64,000 nt of DNA. Origin: Pseudoduganella armeniaca (lineage in GTDB: Bacteria; Pseudomonadota; Gammaproteobacteria; Burkholderiales; Burkholderiaceae_D). The stretch lies in the NCBI RefSeq assembly GCF_003028855.1, contig NZ_CP028324.1:3286001-3350000 (forward strand), in the 5' to 3' direction. The notes under the pieces were generated by a model that searched no databases, had not been told where the DNA came from, and was given only the letters and a program-made list of their open reading frames with translations. Shown piece by piece: positions 17,561 to 25,565 of this stretch (its first letter is position 1; each line of letters opens with the position of its first letter). The position numbers and the translations under genes are program-made.

Positions 17561-18823
17561 ATGTTGAAGAATCTGCCGTTCGAGTGGCTGGTGGGCCTGC
17601 GCTACACGCGGGCCGGCAAGCGCAGCGGCCGCAACAGCTTTATCTCGTTCATCTCGCTCATTTCCACGGCCGGCATCGCGCTGGGCGTGGCGGCGCTGAT
17701 CATCGTGCTGTCCGTGATGAACGGCTTCCAGAAGGACGTTACCGGGCGCATGCTGTCGGTGCTGGCGCACGTCGAGGTGTTCGATACCCAGGCCGGCATG
17801 CCGGACTGGCAGGAACAGGCCAAGGTCGCGCTGCGCCATCCCGAAGTACGCGGCGCCGCGCCGTTCTCGGAAACCCAGGCGGGCCTGATGCACGGCGGCG
17901 AGGCGCTGCGCCCGGCCATCGTGCGTGGCGTGCTGCCGGAGCAGGAGCCGCAGGTGTCGGAAGTGGCCAGCCACGTCAAGCTGGGCAGCTTCGCCGAGCT
18001 GAAGCCGGGCGAATTCAATATCGTGCTGGGCGTGGACCTGGCACGCGCGCTGGGCGCCAACCTGGGCGAGAAGGTGACGATGGTGCTTCCGCAGGGCACC
18101 GTGACGCCGGCCGGCCTGGTGCCGCGCATGCGCTCCTTCACCGTGGTGGGCATCTTCTCGGCGCAGCACCAGGAATTCGACGCCGGCATGGCCTTCATCC
18201 ACCTGCAGGACGCCCAGCGCATGCTGCGCATGCCGGCGCCGTCCGGCCTGCGCCTGCGCCTGGCGGACATGCACCGCGCGCCGCAGGTGGCGGAAGAATT
18301 GAAAAAACTGATGCCGGCCCACGTGACGGTGCGCGACTGGTCCAAGCTGAACGCCAACTGGTTCGCCGCCGTGCAGACGGAAAAGCGCATGATGTTCATC
18401 ATCCTGACCCTGATCGTGGCGGTGGCCGCCTTCAACCTGGTCTCGACGCTGGTGATGACGGTAACGGACAAGCAGCCCGACATCGCCATCCTGCGCACCC
18501 TGGGCGCTTCGCCGCGTTCGATCATGAAGATCTTCGTGATCCAGGGCGCGCTGGTGGGCCTGCTGGGGACCGCGCTGGGCGTGGGCGGCGGCGTGCTGGT
18601 GGCGCTGAACATCGACGTCATCGTGCCCTTCATCGAACAGCTGTTCGGCGTGCAGTTCCTGTCCAAGGACATCTACTACATCAACACCGTGCCGTCCGAC
18701 ATGCGCTGGCCGGACGTGATCACGATCGGCATCGTCTCCGTGCTGCTGGCGTTCGCCGCCACCATCTACCCCAGCTGGTGGGCCGCGCGCGTGAAGCCGG
18801 CCGAGGCGCTGCGCTACGAATGA
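17561..18823 (+). CDS. lolE: Lipoprotein-releasing ABC transporter permease (LolC/LolE family), copy 2
   Basis: 420 residues, same topology as copy 1 and near-identical terminal regions ('GLRYTRAGKRSGRNSFISF' and 'YPSWWAARVKPAEALRYE'). The periplasmic domain differs most, as expected if the two subunits divided the lipoprotein- and LolA-binding roles. A ribosome site (TTGAGGA) precedes the ATG, and the gene ends in an ATGA overlap with lolD. Confidence 0.88.
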   Translation: MLKNLPFEWLVGLRYTRAGKRSGRNSFISFISLISTAGIALGVAALIIVLSVMNGFQKDVTGRMLSVLAHVEVFDTQAGMPDWQEQAKVALRHPEVRGAAPFSETQAGLMHGGEALRPAIVRGVLPEQEPQVSEVASHVKLGSFAELKPGEFNIVLGVDLARALGANLGEKVTMVLPQGTVTPAGLVPRMRSFTVVGIFSAQHQEFDAGMAFIHLQDAQRMLRMPAPSGLRLRLADMHRAPQVAEELKKLMPAHVTVRDWSKLNANWFAAVQTEKRMMFIILTLIVAVAAFNLVSTLVMTVTDKQPDIAILRTLGASPRSIMKIFVIQGALVGLLGTALGVGGGVLVALNIDVIVPFIEQLFGVQFLSKDIYYINTVPSDMRWPDVITIGIVSVLLAFAATIYPSWWAARVKPAEALRYE

Positions 18824-19530
18824 CCCAACCTATGACTACCATGAACATGAACAACGACGCCGTGCTGTCCTGCCGCAACCTGGGCAAGACCTTCACGCAG
18901 GGCAGCTACCGGGTCGACGTCCTGCGCGGCATCGATTTCGCCGTGCACCGCGGCGAGCGCGTCGCCATCGTCGGCGCCTCCGGCTCCGGCAAGTCCACCT
19001 TGCTGCACCTGCTGGGCGGCCTCGATACGCCCACTACAGGCAACGTCACCTTGCGCGGCAAGGATTTCGCCACCTTGTCGGAAGCGGCGCGCGGCGACCT
19101 GCGCAACGAGGCGCTGGGCTTCGTCTACCAGTTCCACCACCTGCTGCCGGAGTTCTCGGCGCTCGACAACGTGGCGATGCCGCTGATGATCCGCCGCATG
19201 CCGCGCGCGGCGGCGCAGGAGCAGGCGCGCCAGATGCTCGAGCGTGTCAACCTGGGCAAGCGCGTCACGCACGTGCCGGGCGAGCTGTCCGGCGGCGAAC
19301 GGCAGCGGGTGGCGCTGGCGCGCGCACTGGTCACGCAGCCGGCCTGCGTGCTGGCCGACGAGCCCACCGGCAACCTGGACCACGCGACGGCCGAGCAGAT
19401 CTTCGACCTGATGCTGGAGCTGTCGCGCACCCTGGGCACGGCCTTCGTCATCGTCACGCACGATCCGGAACTGGCGCGGCGCTGCGACCGCATGCTGCGC
19501 ATGACTGACGAGGGCCTGCGCCCGGCCTGA
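18820..19530 (+). CDS. lolD: Lipoprotein-releasing ABC transporter ATP-binding protein
   Basis: 236 residues. Walker A GASGSGKST, signature LSGGERQRVALARAL and Walker B 'VLADEPTGNLD' are all present, together with the 'QFHHLLPEFSALDNV' stretch typical of LolD (Q-loop and contact to the permease coupling helix). It powers lipoprotein release from the inner membrane. The ATG at 18820 overlaps the upstream stop by four bases; ATGs at 18832 and 18841 are alternatives. It is followed after eleven bases by tatD. Confidence 0.95.
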   Translation: MTQPMTTMNMNNDAVLSCRNLGKTFTQGSYRVDVLRGIDFAVHRGERVAIVGASGSGKSTLLHLLGGLDTPTTGNVTLRGKDFATLSEAARGDLRNEALGFVYQFHHLLPEFSALDNVAMPLMIRRMPRAAAQEQARQMLERVNLGKRVTHVPGELSGGERQRVALARALVTQPACVLADEPTGNLDHATAEQIFDLMLELSRTLGTAFVIVTHDPELARRCDRMLRMTDEGLRPA

Positions 19531-19541
19531 AGGAGAGCGCC

Positions 19542-20348
19542 ATGTGGATCGACACGCATTGCCACCTGGACGCCCGCGAGTTCGGCGGCGCATCGCTGCG
19601 CGTGGCGGCCGATGCGGCGGCGCGCGGCGTGTCGATGATCGTCATCCCGGCGGTCGCGGTGGACAATTTCGACGCCGTCGCCCGGCTCGGTGCCGAAGCG
19701 CCGAACGCCTGCTACGCGCTGGGCATCCACCCGATCTGCGTGCCGCAAGCGGGCGAAGACGACCTGGCGACGCTGCGCACGCGCGTGGCCGCGGCGCTGG
19801 CAGACCCGAATTTCGTGGCCATCGGCGAGGTGGGGCTGGACTTCTTCCTGCGGCACCTGGCCGAGCCGGCGATGCGCGAGAAACAGGTGTATTTCTTCCG
19901 CGAGCAGCTGAAGATCGCGCGCGAGTTCGGCCTGCCGATCCTGACGCATGTGCGCAAGTCGCAGGACCAGGTCTTGAAGCACGTGCGCCAGATCCCGCCG
20001 GCCGGCGGCATCGCGCATGCCTTCAACGGCAGCTTCCAGCAGGCGCACGGCTATATCGACGTCGGCTTCAAGCTGGGCTTCGGCGGCAACCTGACCTTTA
20101 CCCGCGCCTTGCAGATCCGCCGGCTGGCGGAGCAACTGCCGTTATCCAGCATCGTGATGGAGACGGATGCGCCGGACATCGCGCCGCAGTGGCTGCACCC
20201 GGGTGTCAACGCACCGGAGCAGGTGCCCGCGATCGGGGCGGTGCTGGCCGAGTTGCGCGGGATGGCGGTTGAAGAGGTTTGTGCCGTCACCACGGCCAAT
20301 GCGCGGGCCGTGATGCCGCGCCTGGGGTCAGTCCCCAACGGGAACTGA
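19542..20348 (+). CDS. TatD-family metal-dependent hydrolase
   Basis: 268 residues, TIM-barrel amidohydrolase-like fold. Metal ligands are visible in 'DTHCHLD' (residues 3-9), 'IGEVGLDFF', 'LTHVRKSQDQ' and 'METDAPDIAPQW'. Characterised TatD enzymes are 3'-5' nucleases acting on DNA or RNA, and this is probably one; the substrate is not determined. It has a strong AGGAGAG ribosome site and is the last gene of the lol operon. The C-terminal LGSVPNGN is supplied by an intergenic repeat and is unlikely to be functional. Confidence 0.88.
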   Translation: MWIDTHCHLDAREFGGASLRVAADAAARGVSMIVIPAVAVDNFDAVARLGAEAPNACYALGIHPICVPQAGEDDLATLRTRVAAALADPNFVAIGEVGLDFFLRHLAEPAMREKQVYFFREQLKIAREFGLPILTHVRKSQDQVLKHVRQIPPAGGIAHAFNGSFQQAHGYIDVGFKLGFGGNLTFTRALQIRRLAEQLPLSSIVMETDAPDIAPQWLHPGVNAPEQVPAIGAVLAELRGMAVEEVCAVTTANARAVMPRLGSVPNGN

Positions 20349-20401
20349 CCCCGAAGTTGGCGGTCCGCTACCGAACTTCAGGGTCAGTCCCCTGCGGCGA
20401 C
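20324..20401. repeat. Intergenic inverted repeat, GGGGTCAGTCCCC family, copies 3 and 3b
   Basis: A full copy at 20324-20352 (GGGGTCAGTCCCC arm, AAC, then a GGAACTGACCCC arm) overlaps the tatD stop. A partial, degenerate copy (AGGGTCAGTCCCC) follows at about 20380-20401, just downstream of the gudD 3' end. Same family as the repeats at 1362 and 52272. Confidence 0.75.
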
Positions 20402-20411
20402 AGACGCTATC

Positions 20412-21752
20412 CTAGCGCACGAACGCCGGCCGCTTCGGGTCGAACGTCCAACCAGGGAAGAAGTACTGCATCGCCACCGCGTCGTTGCGCGCGCCCAGGC
20501 CCATGGTGCGGTACAGCTCATGGGCCGCTTCCACCGCGGCCATGTCCAGCTCCACGCCCAGGCCTGGCGTCGTGGGCACGTCCACCTTGCCACCCTTGAT
20601 CTGCAGGGGATTGGAGGTCAGGTACTGCCCGTCCTGCCAGATCCAGTGCGTGTCGATCGCCGTGATCTTGCCCGGCGCTGCCGCCGCCACGTGGGTGAAC
20701 ATCGCCAGCGACACGTCGAAGTGGTTGTTCGAATGCGAGCCCCATGTCAGCCCCCATTCCTTGCACAGCTGCGCGACGCGCACGGAGCCCTGCATCGTCC
20801 AGAAGTGCGGGTCGGCCAGCGGGATATCGACCGACTGCAACTGGATCGCGTGGCCCAGCTCGCGCCAGTCGGTGGCGATCATATTGGTGGCCGTCGGCAG
20901 GCCGGTGGCGCGGCGGAACTCGGCCATCACTTCGCGGCCGGAATAGCCGTTCTCGGCGCCGCACGGATCTTCCGCGTAGGCCAGCACGTGGTGCTGGTCG
21001 CGGCACAGGCGGATCGCGTCCTGCAGCAGCCAGCCGCCGTTCGGGTCGAGCGTCACGCGCGCCTCGGGGAAGCGCTCCGCCAGCGCCGTCACGGCCGCGA
21101 TCTCTTCCTCGCCGCGCAGCACGCCGCCTTTCAGCTTGAAATCCTTGAAGCCGTAGCGCGCATAGGCCGCTTCGGCCAGCTTGACCACCGCTTCCGGCGT
21201 CATGGCCTTCTCGTGGCGCAGGCGCAGCCAGTCGTCCGCCTCGTCGGGGGCGCTTTGGTAGGGCAGGTCGGTGGCCGTGCGGTCGCCCACGTAGAACAGG
21301 TAGCCCAGCATCTCGACCTGTGCGCGCTGCTGGCCGTCGCCCAGCAGCGCGCACACCGGCACCTCGAGGAATTTGCCCAGCAGGTCGAGCAGCGCCGCCT
21401 CCAGCGCCGTCACGGCATGGATCGCCACGCGCAGGTCGAACGTCTGGTTGCCGCGCCCGCCCGCGTCGCGCCCGGCGAAGGCGGCGCGCACCTTGTTCAA
21501 CACCGCCTGGTAGTTGCCGATCGGCTGGCCGACGACGAGGGAGCGGGCATCGTCCAGCGTGGCGCGGATGGCTTCGCCGCCGGGCACTTCGCCCACGCCC
21601 GTGTTGCCGGCGCTGTCCGTCAGGATGACGAGGTTGCGGGTGAAGTACGGCCCGTGCGCGCCGGACAGGTTCAGCAGCATGCTGTCGCGGCCGGCGACGG
21701 GAATCACGCGCAGCGCGGTGATCATGGGCGCTCGCTGGGACGATTGGTTCAT
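20412..21752 (-). CDS. gudD: Glucarate dehydratase
   Basis: 446 residues, enolase superfamily. It dehydrates D-glucarate (and L-idarate) to 5-keto-4-deoxyglucarate. Seen: the Lys pair in 'GFKDFKLKGGV' (general bases), metal ligand region 'VTLDPNGGW', 'TNMIATDW', and the late His motif 'AIDTHWIWQDGQ'. The start at 21752 has an AGGAGAC site eight bases upstream; longer readings reach 21794 without a site. Divergent from the gudP-like transporter. Confidence 0.94.
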   Translation of the reverse strand: MNQSSQRAPMITALRVIPVAGRDSMLLNLSGAHGPYFTRNLVILTDSAGNTGVGEVPGGEAIRATLDDARSLVVGQPIGNYQAVLNKVRAAFAGRDAGGRGNQTFDLRVAIHAVTALEAALLDLLGKFLEVPVCALLGDGQQRAQVEMLGYLFYVGDRTATDLPYQSAPDEADDWLRLRHEKAMTPEAVVKLAEAAYARYGFKDFKLKGGVLRGEEEIAAVTALAERFPEARVTLDPNGGWLLQDAIRLCRDQHHVLAYAEDPCGAENGYSGREVMAEFRRATGLPTATNMIATDWRELGHAIQLQSVDIPLADPHFWTMQGSVRVAQLCKEWGLTWGSHSNNHFDVSLAMFTHVAAAAPGKITAIDTHWIWQDGQYLTSNPLQIKGGKVDVPTTPGLGVELDMAAVEAAHELYRTMGLGARNDAVAMQYFFPGWTFDPKRPAFVR

Positions 21753-21775
21753 GGTGTCTCCTGATCGTAAATGAT

Positions 21776-21788
21776 AGAAAATGATGTC
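21776..21788. promoter_or_regulatory. Operator-like site on the gudD side
   Basis: AGAAAATGAT followed by GTC lies 24 bases upstream of the gudD start. The same decamer occurs inside the inverted repeat at 21978-22001 next to gudP, so one regulator may bind both ends of the divergent region. Confidence 0.5.
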
Positions 21789-21935
21789 TTGCACTCAGTC
21801 AGCGGCGCATGGGAATGCTTGGATGGTAGCTTATCAGACCGCCGGCCGCAATGTAAGCAAAAATATTTCAATGCCGTAGCGAAAATAGTTGAATAACATA
21901 TTGATTAGTAACGGTAAGTGAAGCGGCGGCCGAAT

Positions 21936-21965
21936 TTGCCATTTTATCCAAGCCATGCATATACT
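21936..21965 (+). promoter_or_regulatory. Candidate sigma-70 promoter of gudP
   Basis: TTGCCA (21936-21941) and TATACT (21960-21965) with an 18-base spacer. Expected start of transcription is near 21972, immediately before the inverted repeat. Confidence 0.65.
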
Positions 21966-21977
21966 ATGATGGAAAGC

Positions 21978-22001
21978 GATGACAGAAAATGATATGTCAT
22001 C
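21978..22001 (+). promoter_or_regulatory. Operator-like inverted repeat downstream of the gudP promoter
   Basis: GATGACA-N10-TGTCATC, perfect 7-base arms. It sits just after the predicted transcription start, the position of a repressor block. The likely binder is the downstream LacI-type protein or another glucarate-responsive regulator (inference). The interior repeats the AGAAAATGAT of the gudD side. Confidence 0.6.
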
Positions 22002-22072
22002 ACGAACGACCAGATCCGCGCGCGCACGGCGCCAAGCGGGCAGACCGCTCGAAGCATCTACCAGGAGACGTT

Positions 22073-23428
22073 ATGCAGACGCAGCAACTCAAGCCGGCGC
22101 CGGCGCAGGCCGCCCTGCGCCCCGCCAAGGCCACCAGCATCCGCTGGGGCATCCTTGCCATCCTATTTGCCGTTACCACGATCAACTACGCCGACCGCGC
22201 CACGATCTCGATCGCCGGCCCCGAGCTGAAGAAGCTGCTGGGCTTGTCGGCGGTCGAGATGGGCTATGTGTTCTCGGCCTTCGGCTGGTCGTACGTGCTG
22301 GCCCAGTTGCCCGGCGGCTGGCTGCTGGACCGCTTCGGTTCGAAGATCACGTACTTCTTCAGCATTTTCCTGTGGTCGCTGTTTACGCTGCTGATGGGCG
22401 GCGTGGGCTTCCTGACGGGTGGCGCCGCGGTGGCCACGCTGTTCTGCCTGCGCCTGCTGGTGGGGGCGGCCGAAGCGCCTTCGTTCCCGGGCAACAGCCG
22501 CATCACGTCGGCCTGGTTCCCCACCAACGAGCGCGGGCGCGCCGCCGCCATCTTCAACTCGGCCCAGTATTTCGCCACCGTGCTGTTCGCACCGCTGATG
22601 GGATGGCTGGTGCACAGCCATGGCTGGCAGAGCGTGTTCTACGTGATGGGCGCGTTGGGCATCGGCATGTCGCTGGTCTGGCTGCGCTGGGTGCACGGGC
22701 CACGCCAGCATCCGCGCGTCAACGCGGCCGAACTGGCCTACCTGGAGCAGGGCGGGGCGCTGGTCGACATCGAAAACGGGCAGCGCAGCGGGGCGAAGAT
22801 CGACACCTGGCCGGTGATCCGCCAACTGCTGGGCAGCCGCATGCTGCTGGGCGTGTACATCGGCCAGTACTGCATCACGACCTTGACCTACTTCTTCCTG
22901 ACCTGGTTTCCGGTCTACCTGGTGCAGGAGCGCGGCATGACGATCCTCAAGGCCGGCTTCGTGGCGGCGCTGCCGGCCATCGCCGGCTTCCTGGGCGGGA
23001 TCCTGGGCGGCCTGATTTCGGACCGCATGCTGCAGCACGGCGCCTCGCTGTCGGTGGCACGCAAGACCCCCATCGTCGGCGGCATGCTGCTGGCAATGAG
23101 CATGATCGTCTGTAATTACGTGGAACAGGACTGGATCGTCGTGGCCGTGATGTCGCTGGCGTTCTTCGGCAAGGGCGTCGGGGCGCTGGGCTGGGCGGTC
23201 GTGTCGGATACGTCGCCGAAGGAAGCCGGGGGCCTCAGCGGCGGCTTGTTCAATACCTTCGGCAATACGGCCGCCATCACGACGCCGATCGCCATCGGCT
23301 ACATCCTGGAGGCCACCGGCTCGTTCGCCGGCGCGCTGGTGTTCGTCGGCGCCAACGCGCTGGTGGCGATCCTGTGCTACCTGTTCGTCGTCGGCGACAT
23401 CCGCCGCTTCGAATTCCGGCAGCGGTGA
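22073..23428 (+). CDS. gudP: MFS transporter, glucarate/galactarate (GudP-type)
   Basis: 451 residues, about 12 hydrophobic segments. Anion:cation symporter family features include 'FAVTTINYADRATISIAGPE' near the first helix and the loop motif 'GGWLLDRFGSK' between helices 2 and 3. It is expected to import glucarate with protons for GudD. The ATG at 22073 follows an AGGAGAC site; earlier ATGs at 21979 and 21989 lie in the operator region. The pairing with gudD supports the substrate. Confidence 0.88.
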   Translation: MQTQQLKPAPAQAALRPAKATSIRWGILAILFAVTTINYADRATISIAGPELKKLLGLSAVEMGYVFSAFGWSYVLAQLPGGWLLDRFGSKITYFFSIFLWSLFTLLMGGVGFLTGGAAVATLFCLRLLVGAAEAPSFPGNSRITSAWFPTNERGRAAAIFNSAQYFATVLFAPLMGWLVHSHGWQSVFYVMGALGIGMSLVWLRWVHGPRQHPRVNAAELAYLEQGGALVDIENGQRSGAKIDTWPVIRQLLGSRMLLGVYIGQYCITTLTYFFLTWFPVYLVQERGMTILKAGFVAALPAIAGFLGGILGGLISDRMLQHGASLSVARKTPIVGGMLLAMSMIVCNYVEQDWIVVAVMSLAFFGKGVGALGWAVVSDTSPKEAGGLSGGLFNTFGNTAAITTPIAIGYILEATGSFAGALVFVGANALVAILCYLFVVGDIRRFEFRQR

Positions 23429-23476
23429 CGCACCGGCCGTCGGGTAGAATCGTCGTTTCGCCAGACCGCAACGACC

Positions 23477-24496
23477 ATGGACCCACAGCAGCCCGACGAG
23501 CCCCACATCACCAGCGCGACCTTGAACGACGTCGCCCGCGTCGCCGGCGTCTCGCCGATCACCGTGTCGCGCGCCCTGAACCAGCCGCACCTGGTGCGGC
23601 CCGGCACCCTGGCGAAGATCCAGGCGGCCGTGCGCGAGACGGGCTACGCGCGCAGCCGGCCGCCGCCCGCGGCGGCCGACCGCAGCAAGCTGGTCGCGCT
23701 GATCCTGCCCACCGTCGCCAACCCGATCTTCGCCGACATGGTGCAGGCGGCCAGCGACAAGCTGACGGAAAGCGGCTACCAGCTGATGCTGGGCCTGGCC
23801 GGCTACGAGCTGTGGCGCGAGGAAATCCTGGTCGAGACGGTGCTGAGCCGCCGGCCCGACGGCCTGATCGTCACGGGCACGCTCCATTCGGACAACACGC
23901 GCCGTCGCCTGGAAGCGGCGGGCATACCGATCGTCGAGACCTGGGACATGACCCCGCACCCGATCGACATGCTGGTGGGCTTCTCGCACGAGGCGGTCGG
24001 CCACACGGTCGCCACGCGCATGGTGGAGAAGGGCTACCGCCGCATCGCCATCCTGACCGCCAACGACCCGCGCGCCGCGCGGCGCAACCTGGGCCTGCAG
24101 GCGGCGCTGGCGCGCCAGGGCCTGAACGTTATCGCGACCGAGACGGTGCCGGTGCCGGCCAGCCTGAAGCTGGGCCGCGAGGGCTGCGCGCGGCTGCTGG
24201 CGGACCATCCGGAAATCGAACTGGTCGTCTGCAGCTCCGACACGCTGGCGCAGGGCGCCATGACGGAGGCGGCCAGCCGTGGCCTGCGCGTGCCCGGCCA
24301 ACTGGCCGTGCTGGGCTTCGGCGACCTCAATTTCGCCGCGCACACGTTCCCGCCGATGTCCAGCGTGAAGGTGGACGGCGTCGCCATCGGGGCTTTGGCG
24401 GCGCAGGCGATCCTCGAGCGGCTGGGTGCCGCGCCGGGGCGGATGCCGAGGGTAACGGATACCGGCTTCCAGTTGATCGAGCGGGGCAGTACCTAG
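23477..24496 (+). CDS. LacI-family transcriptional regulator
   Basis: 339 residues. The N-terminal helix-turn-helix is 'TLNDVARVAGVSPITVSRAL' (about 15-34), followed by the hinge and a periplasmic-binding-protein-like effector domain ('VALILPTVANPIFADMVQAA'). It resembles GntR-type LacI members, which sense sugar acids. It lies 48 bases after gudP, so it probably controls gudD/gudP through the sites at 21776 and 21978 (inference). Confidence 0.88.
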   Translation: MDPQQPDEPHITSATLNDVARVAGVSPITVSRALNQPHLVRPGTLAKIQAAVRETGYARSRPPPAAADRSKLVALILPTVANPIFADMVQAASDKLTESGYQLMLGLAGYELWREEILVETVLSRRPDGLIVTGTLHSDNTRRRLEAAGIPIVETWDMTPHPIDMLVGFSHEAVGHTVATRMVEKGYRRIAILTANDPRAARRNLGLQAALARQGLNVIATETVPVPASLKLGREGCARLLADHPEIELVVCSSDTLAQGAMTEAASRGLRVPGQLAVLGFGDLNFAAHTFPPMSSVKVDGVAIGALAAQAILERLGAAPGRMPRVTDTGFQLIERGST

Positions 24497-24503
24497 CGCA
24501 CCC

Positions 24504-24971
24504 TCATGGCGATGCGCTCGCGTGCGGCGCCTCGTCCGCCGCCGCGCTTACCCTGTCGAGCAGTGCGATCGCCTGGCCGAGCAGGCGCCGTTCTTCGCCG
24601 CTGAGCCTGGACGCCAGCGTTTGCGCCAGATAGTCGGTCCGCATCGACCGCTCCGCTTGCACTTGCGCCAGCCCCTGTTCCGTCAGCGTGACCAGCTGGC
24701 TGCGCCCGTCGCGCGGGTTGTCCAGCAGCGCCACCGTGCCTTGTTCCACCAGCCGTGCCACCACCAGGCGCATGCTCTGGTGCTTGACGCCGCGCTGCTG
24801 CGCCAGTGCCGCCACGGTGGCGGGGCCGTCCCGCGCCAACTGCGCCATCACTTCGCCTTGCGCCGTCGTCGCCGTGTGCGTTGCACTGCGCACGGATCGC
24901 ACGAAACGTCCGACCGCGCCGCGCAAGTCTTCCGCAAGCCGCGCCACGTCCTCTGGGGTGTGCCGGTTCAT
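24504..24971 (-). CDS. MarR-family transcriptional regulator
   Basis: 155 residues. Winged-helix block 'TVAALAQQRGVKHQSMRLVV' then the wing 'VALLDNPRDGRSQLVTLTEQ' (Asp-x-Arg core) is diagnostic of MarR. The ATG overlaps the ester-cyclase stop (ATGA), so the two are co-transcribed. It probably autoregulates through the perfect inverted repeat at 25408-25428. Confidence 0.9.
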   Translation of the reverse strand: MNRHTPEDVARLAEDLRGAVGRFVRSVRSATHTATTAQGEVMAQLARDGPATVAALAQQRGVKHQSMRLVVARLVEQGTVALLDNPRDGRSQLVTLTEQGLAQVQAERSMRTDYLAQTLASRLSGEERRLLGQAIALLDRVSAAADEAPHASASP

Positions 24972-25377
24972 GTCCGCAGGCCGGCCAGCGTGGCCTGCAA
25001 GGTGTTCAGGCCCCAGTGCTCGACATAGCGTCCGTCCCGCACCCGGACGATATCGATCGCATCGATCGCGACCTTGCGGCCGGTGGCGGCAATGCCGGCC
25101 AGGGTGCCGGTATGCACGCCGTGGATGGTCTTGCGCGTGGTGACCTTGTCGCCATCGCAAAGCTGTTCATGGAGCTCGACCCGCAAGCCTGACAGCGCCG
25201 GCCGCAGCACCTGTTCGAAGGTATGCCACATGCCTTCGGGCCAGCCGGCGCGCCTGGCGGCGCCGAGTGATTGACGAAATCGGGCGCCATCAGGGCGTCG
25301 AACGCAACGCGATCGCCTCGCTCGATGACGCGCAGGTTGAATTGCCACACCACTTCCTTGTAGTGTTCACCGTCCAT
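24968..25377 (-). CDS. SnoaL/ester-cyclase-like NTF2-fold protein, one frameshift as read
   Basis: The N-terminal half ('YKEVVWQFNLRVIERGD', 'MAPDFVNHSAPPGAPAGP') and the C-terminal half ('EGMWHTFEQVLRPALSGL', 'DIVRVRDGRYVEHWGLNTL') are in different frames. One base is missing near 25237 (CCGGG read as CGGG); restoring it gives 136 residues, normal for SnoaL-like ester-cyclase-related proteins. Members act as polyketide cyclases or unknown small-molecule enzymes. It heads a two-gene operon with marR. The frame break resembles those in recJ and folA, so a sequence error is likely. Confidence 0.75.
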
Positions 25378-25407
25378 GTCCGCTCCATCGTAACAATGAC
25401 GAGGCAA

Positions 25408-25428
25408 TTATACAGGTAAGCTGTATAA
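25408..25428 (-). promoter_or_regulatory. MarR-type operator over a -10 element
   Basis: TTATACAG-N5-CTGTATAA, perfect eight-base arms, 31 bases upstream of the ester-cyclase start. On the minus strand it contains TATAAT (25412-25407), so a bound MarR dimer would block RNA polymerase. The pairing with the marR gene in the same operon is inferred from position. Confidence 0.75.
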
Positions 25429-25565
25429 ATTCGCGCGGACCGTGCCGCAATGCGATGGGTGCCCGCAGCCGCGCGCGCTCATTACTGATGCGGCGCAAGG
25501 CAGGCCCTCGCCACCCGGGCATATCGTGACACCTCGGCGCCGGACGCCAACAACAGGGGTGGCAC

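Noticed and set aside
22163..24343. 726-residue minus ORF opposite gudP and the LacI gene
   Set aside because: Antisense shadow with no recognisable motif.
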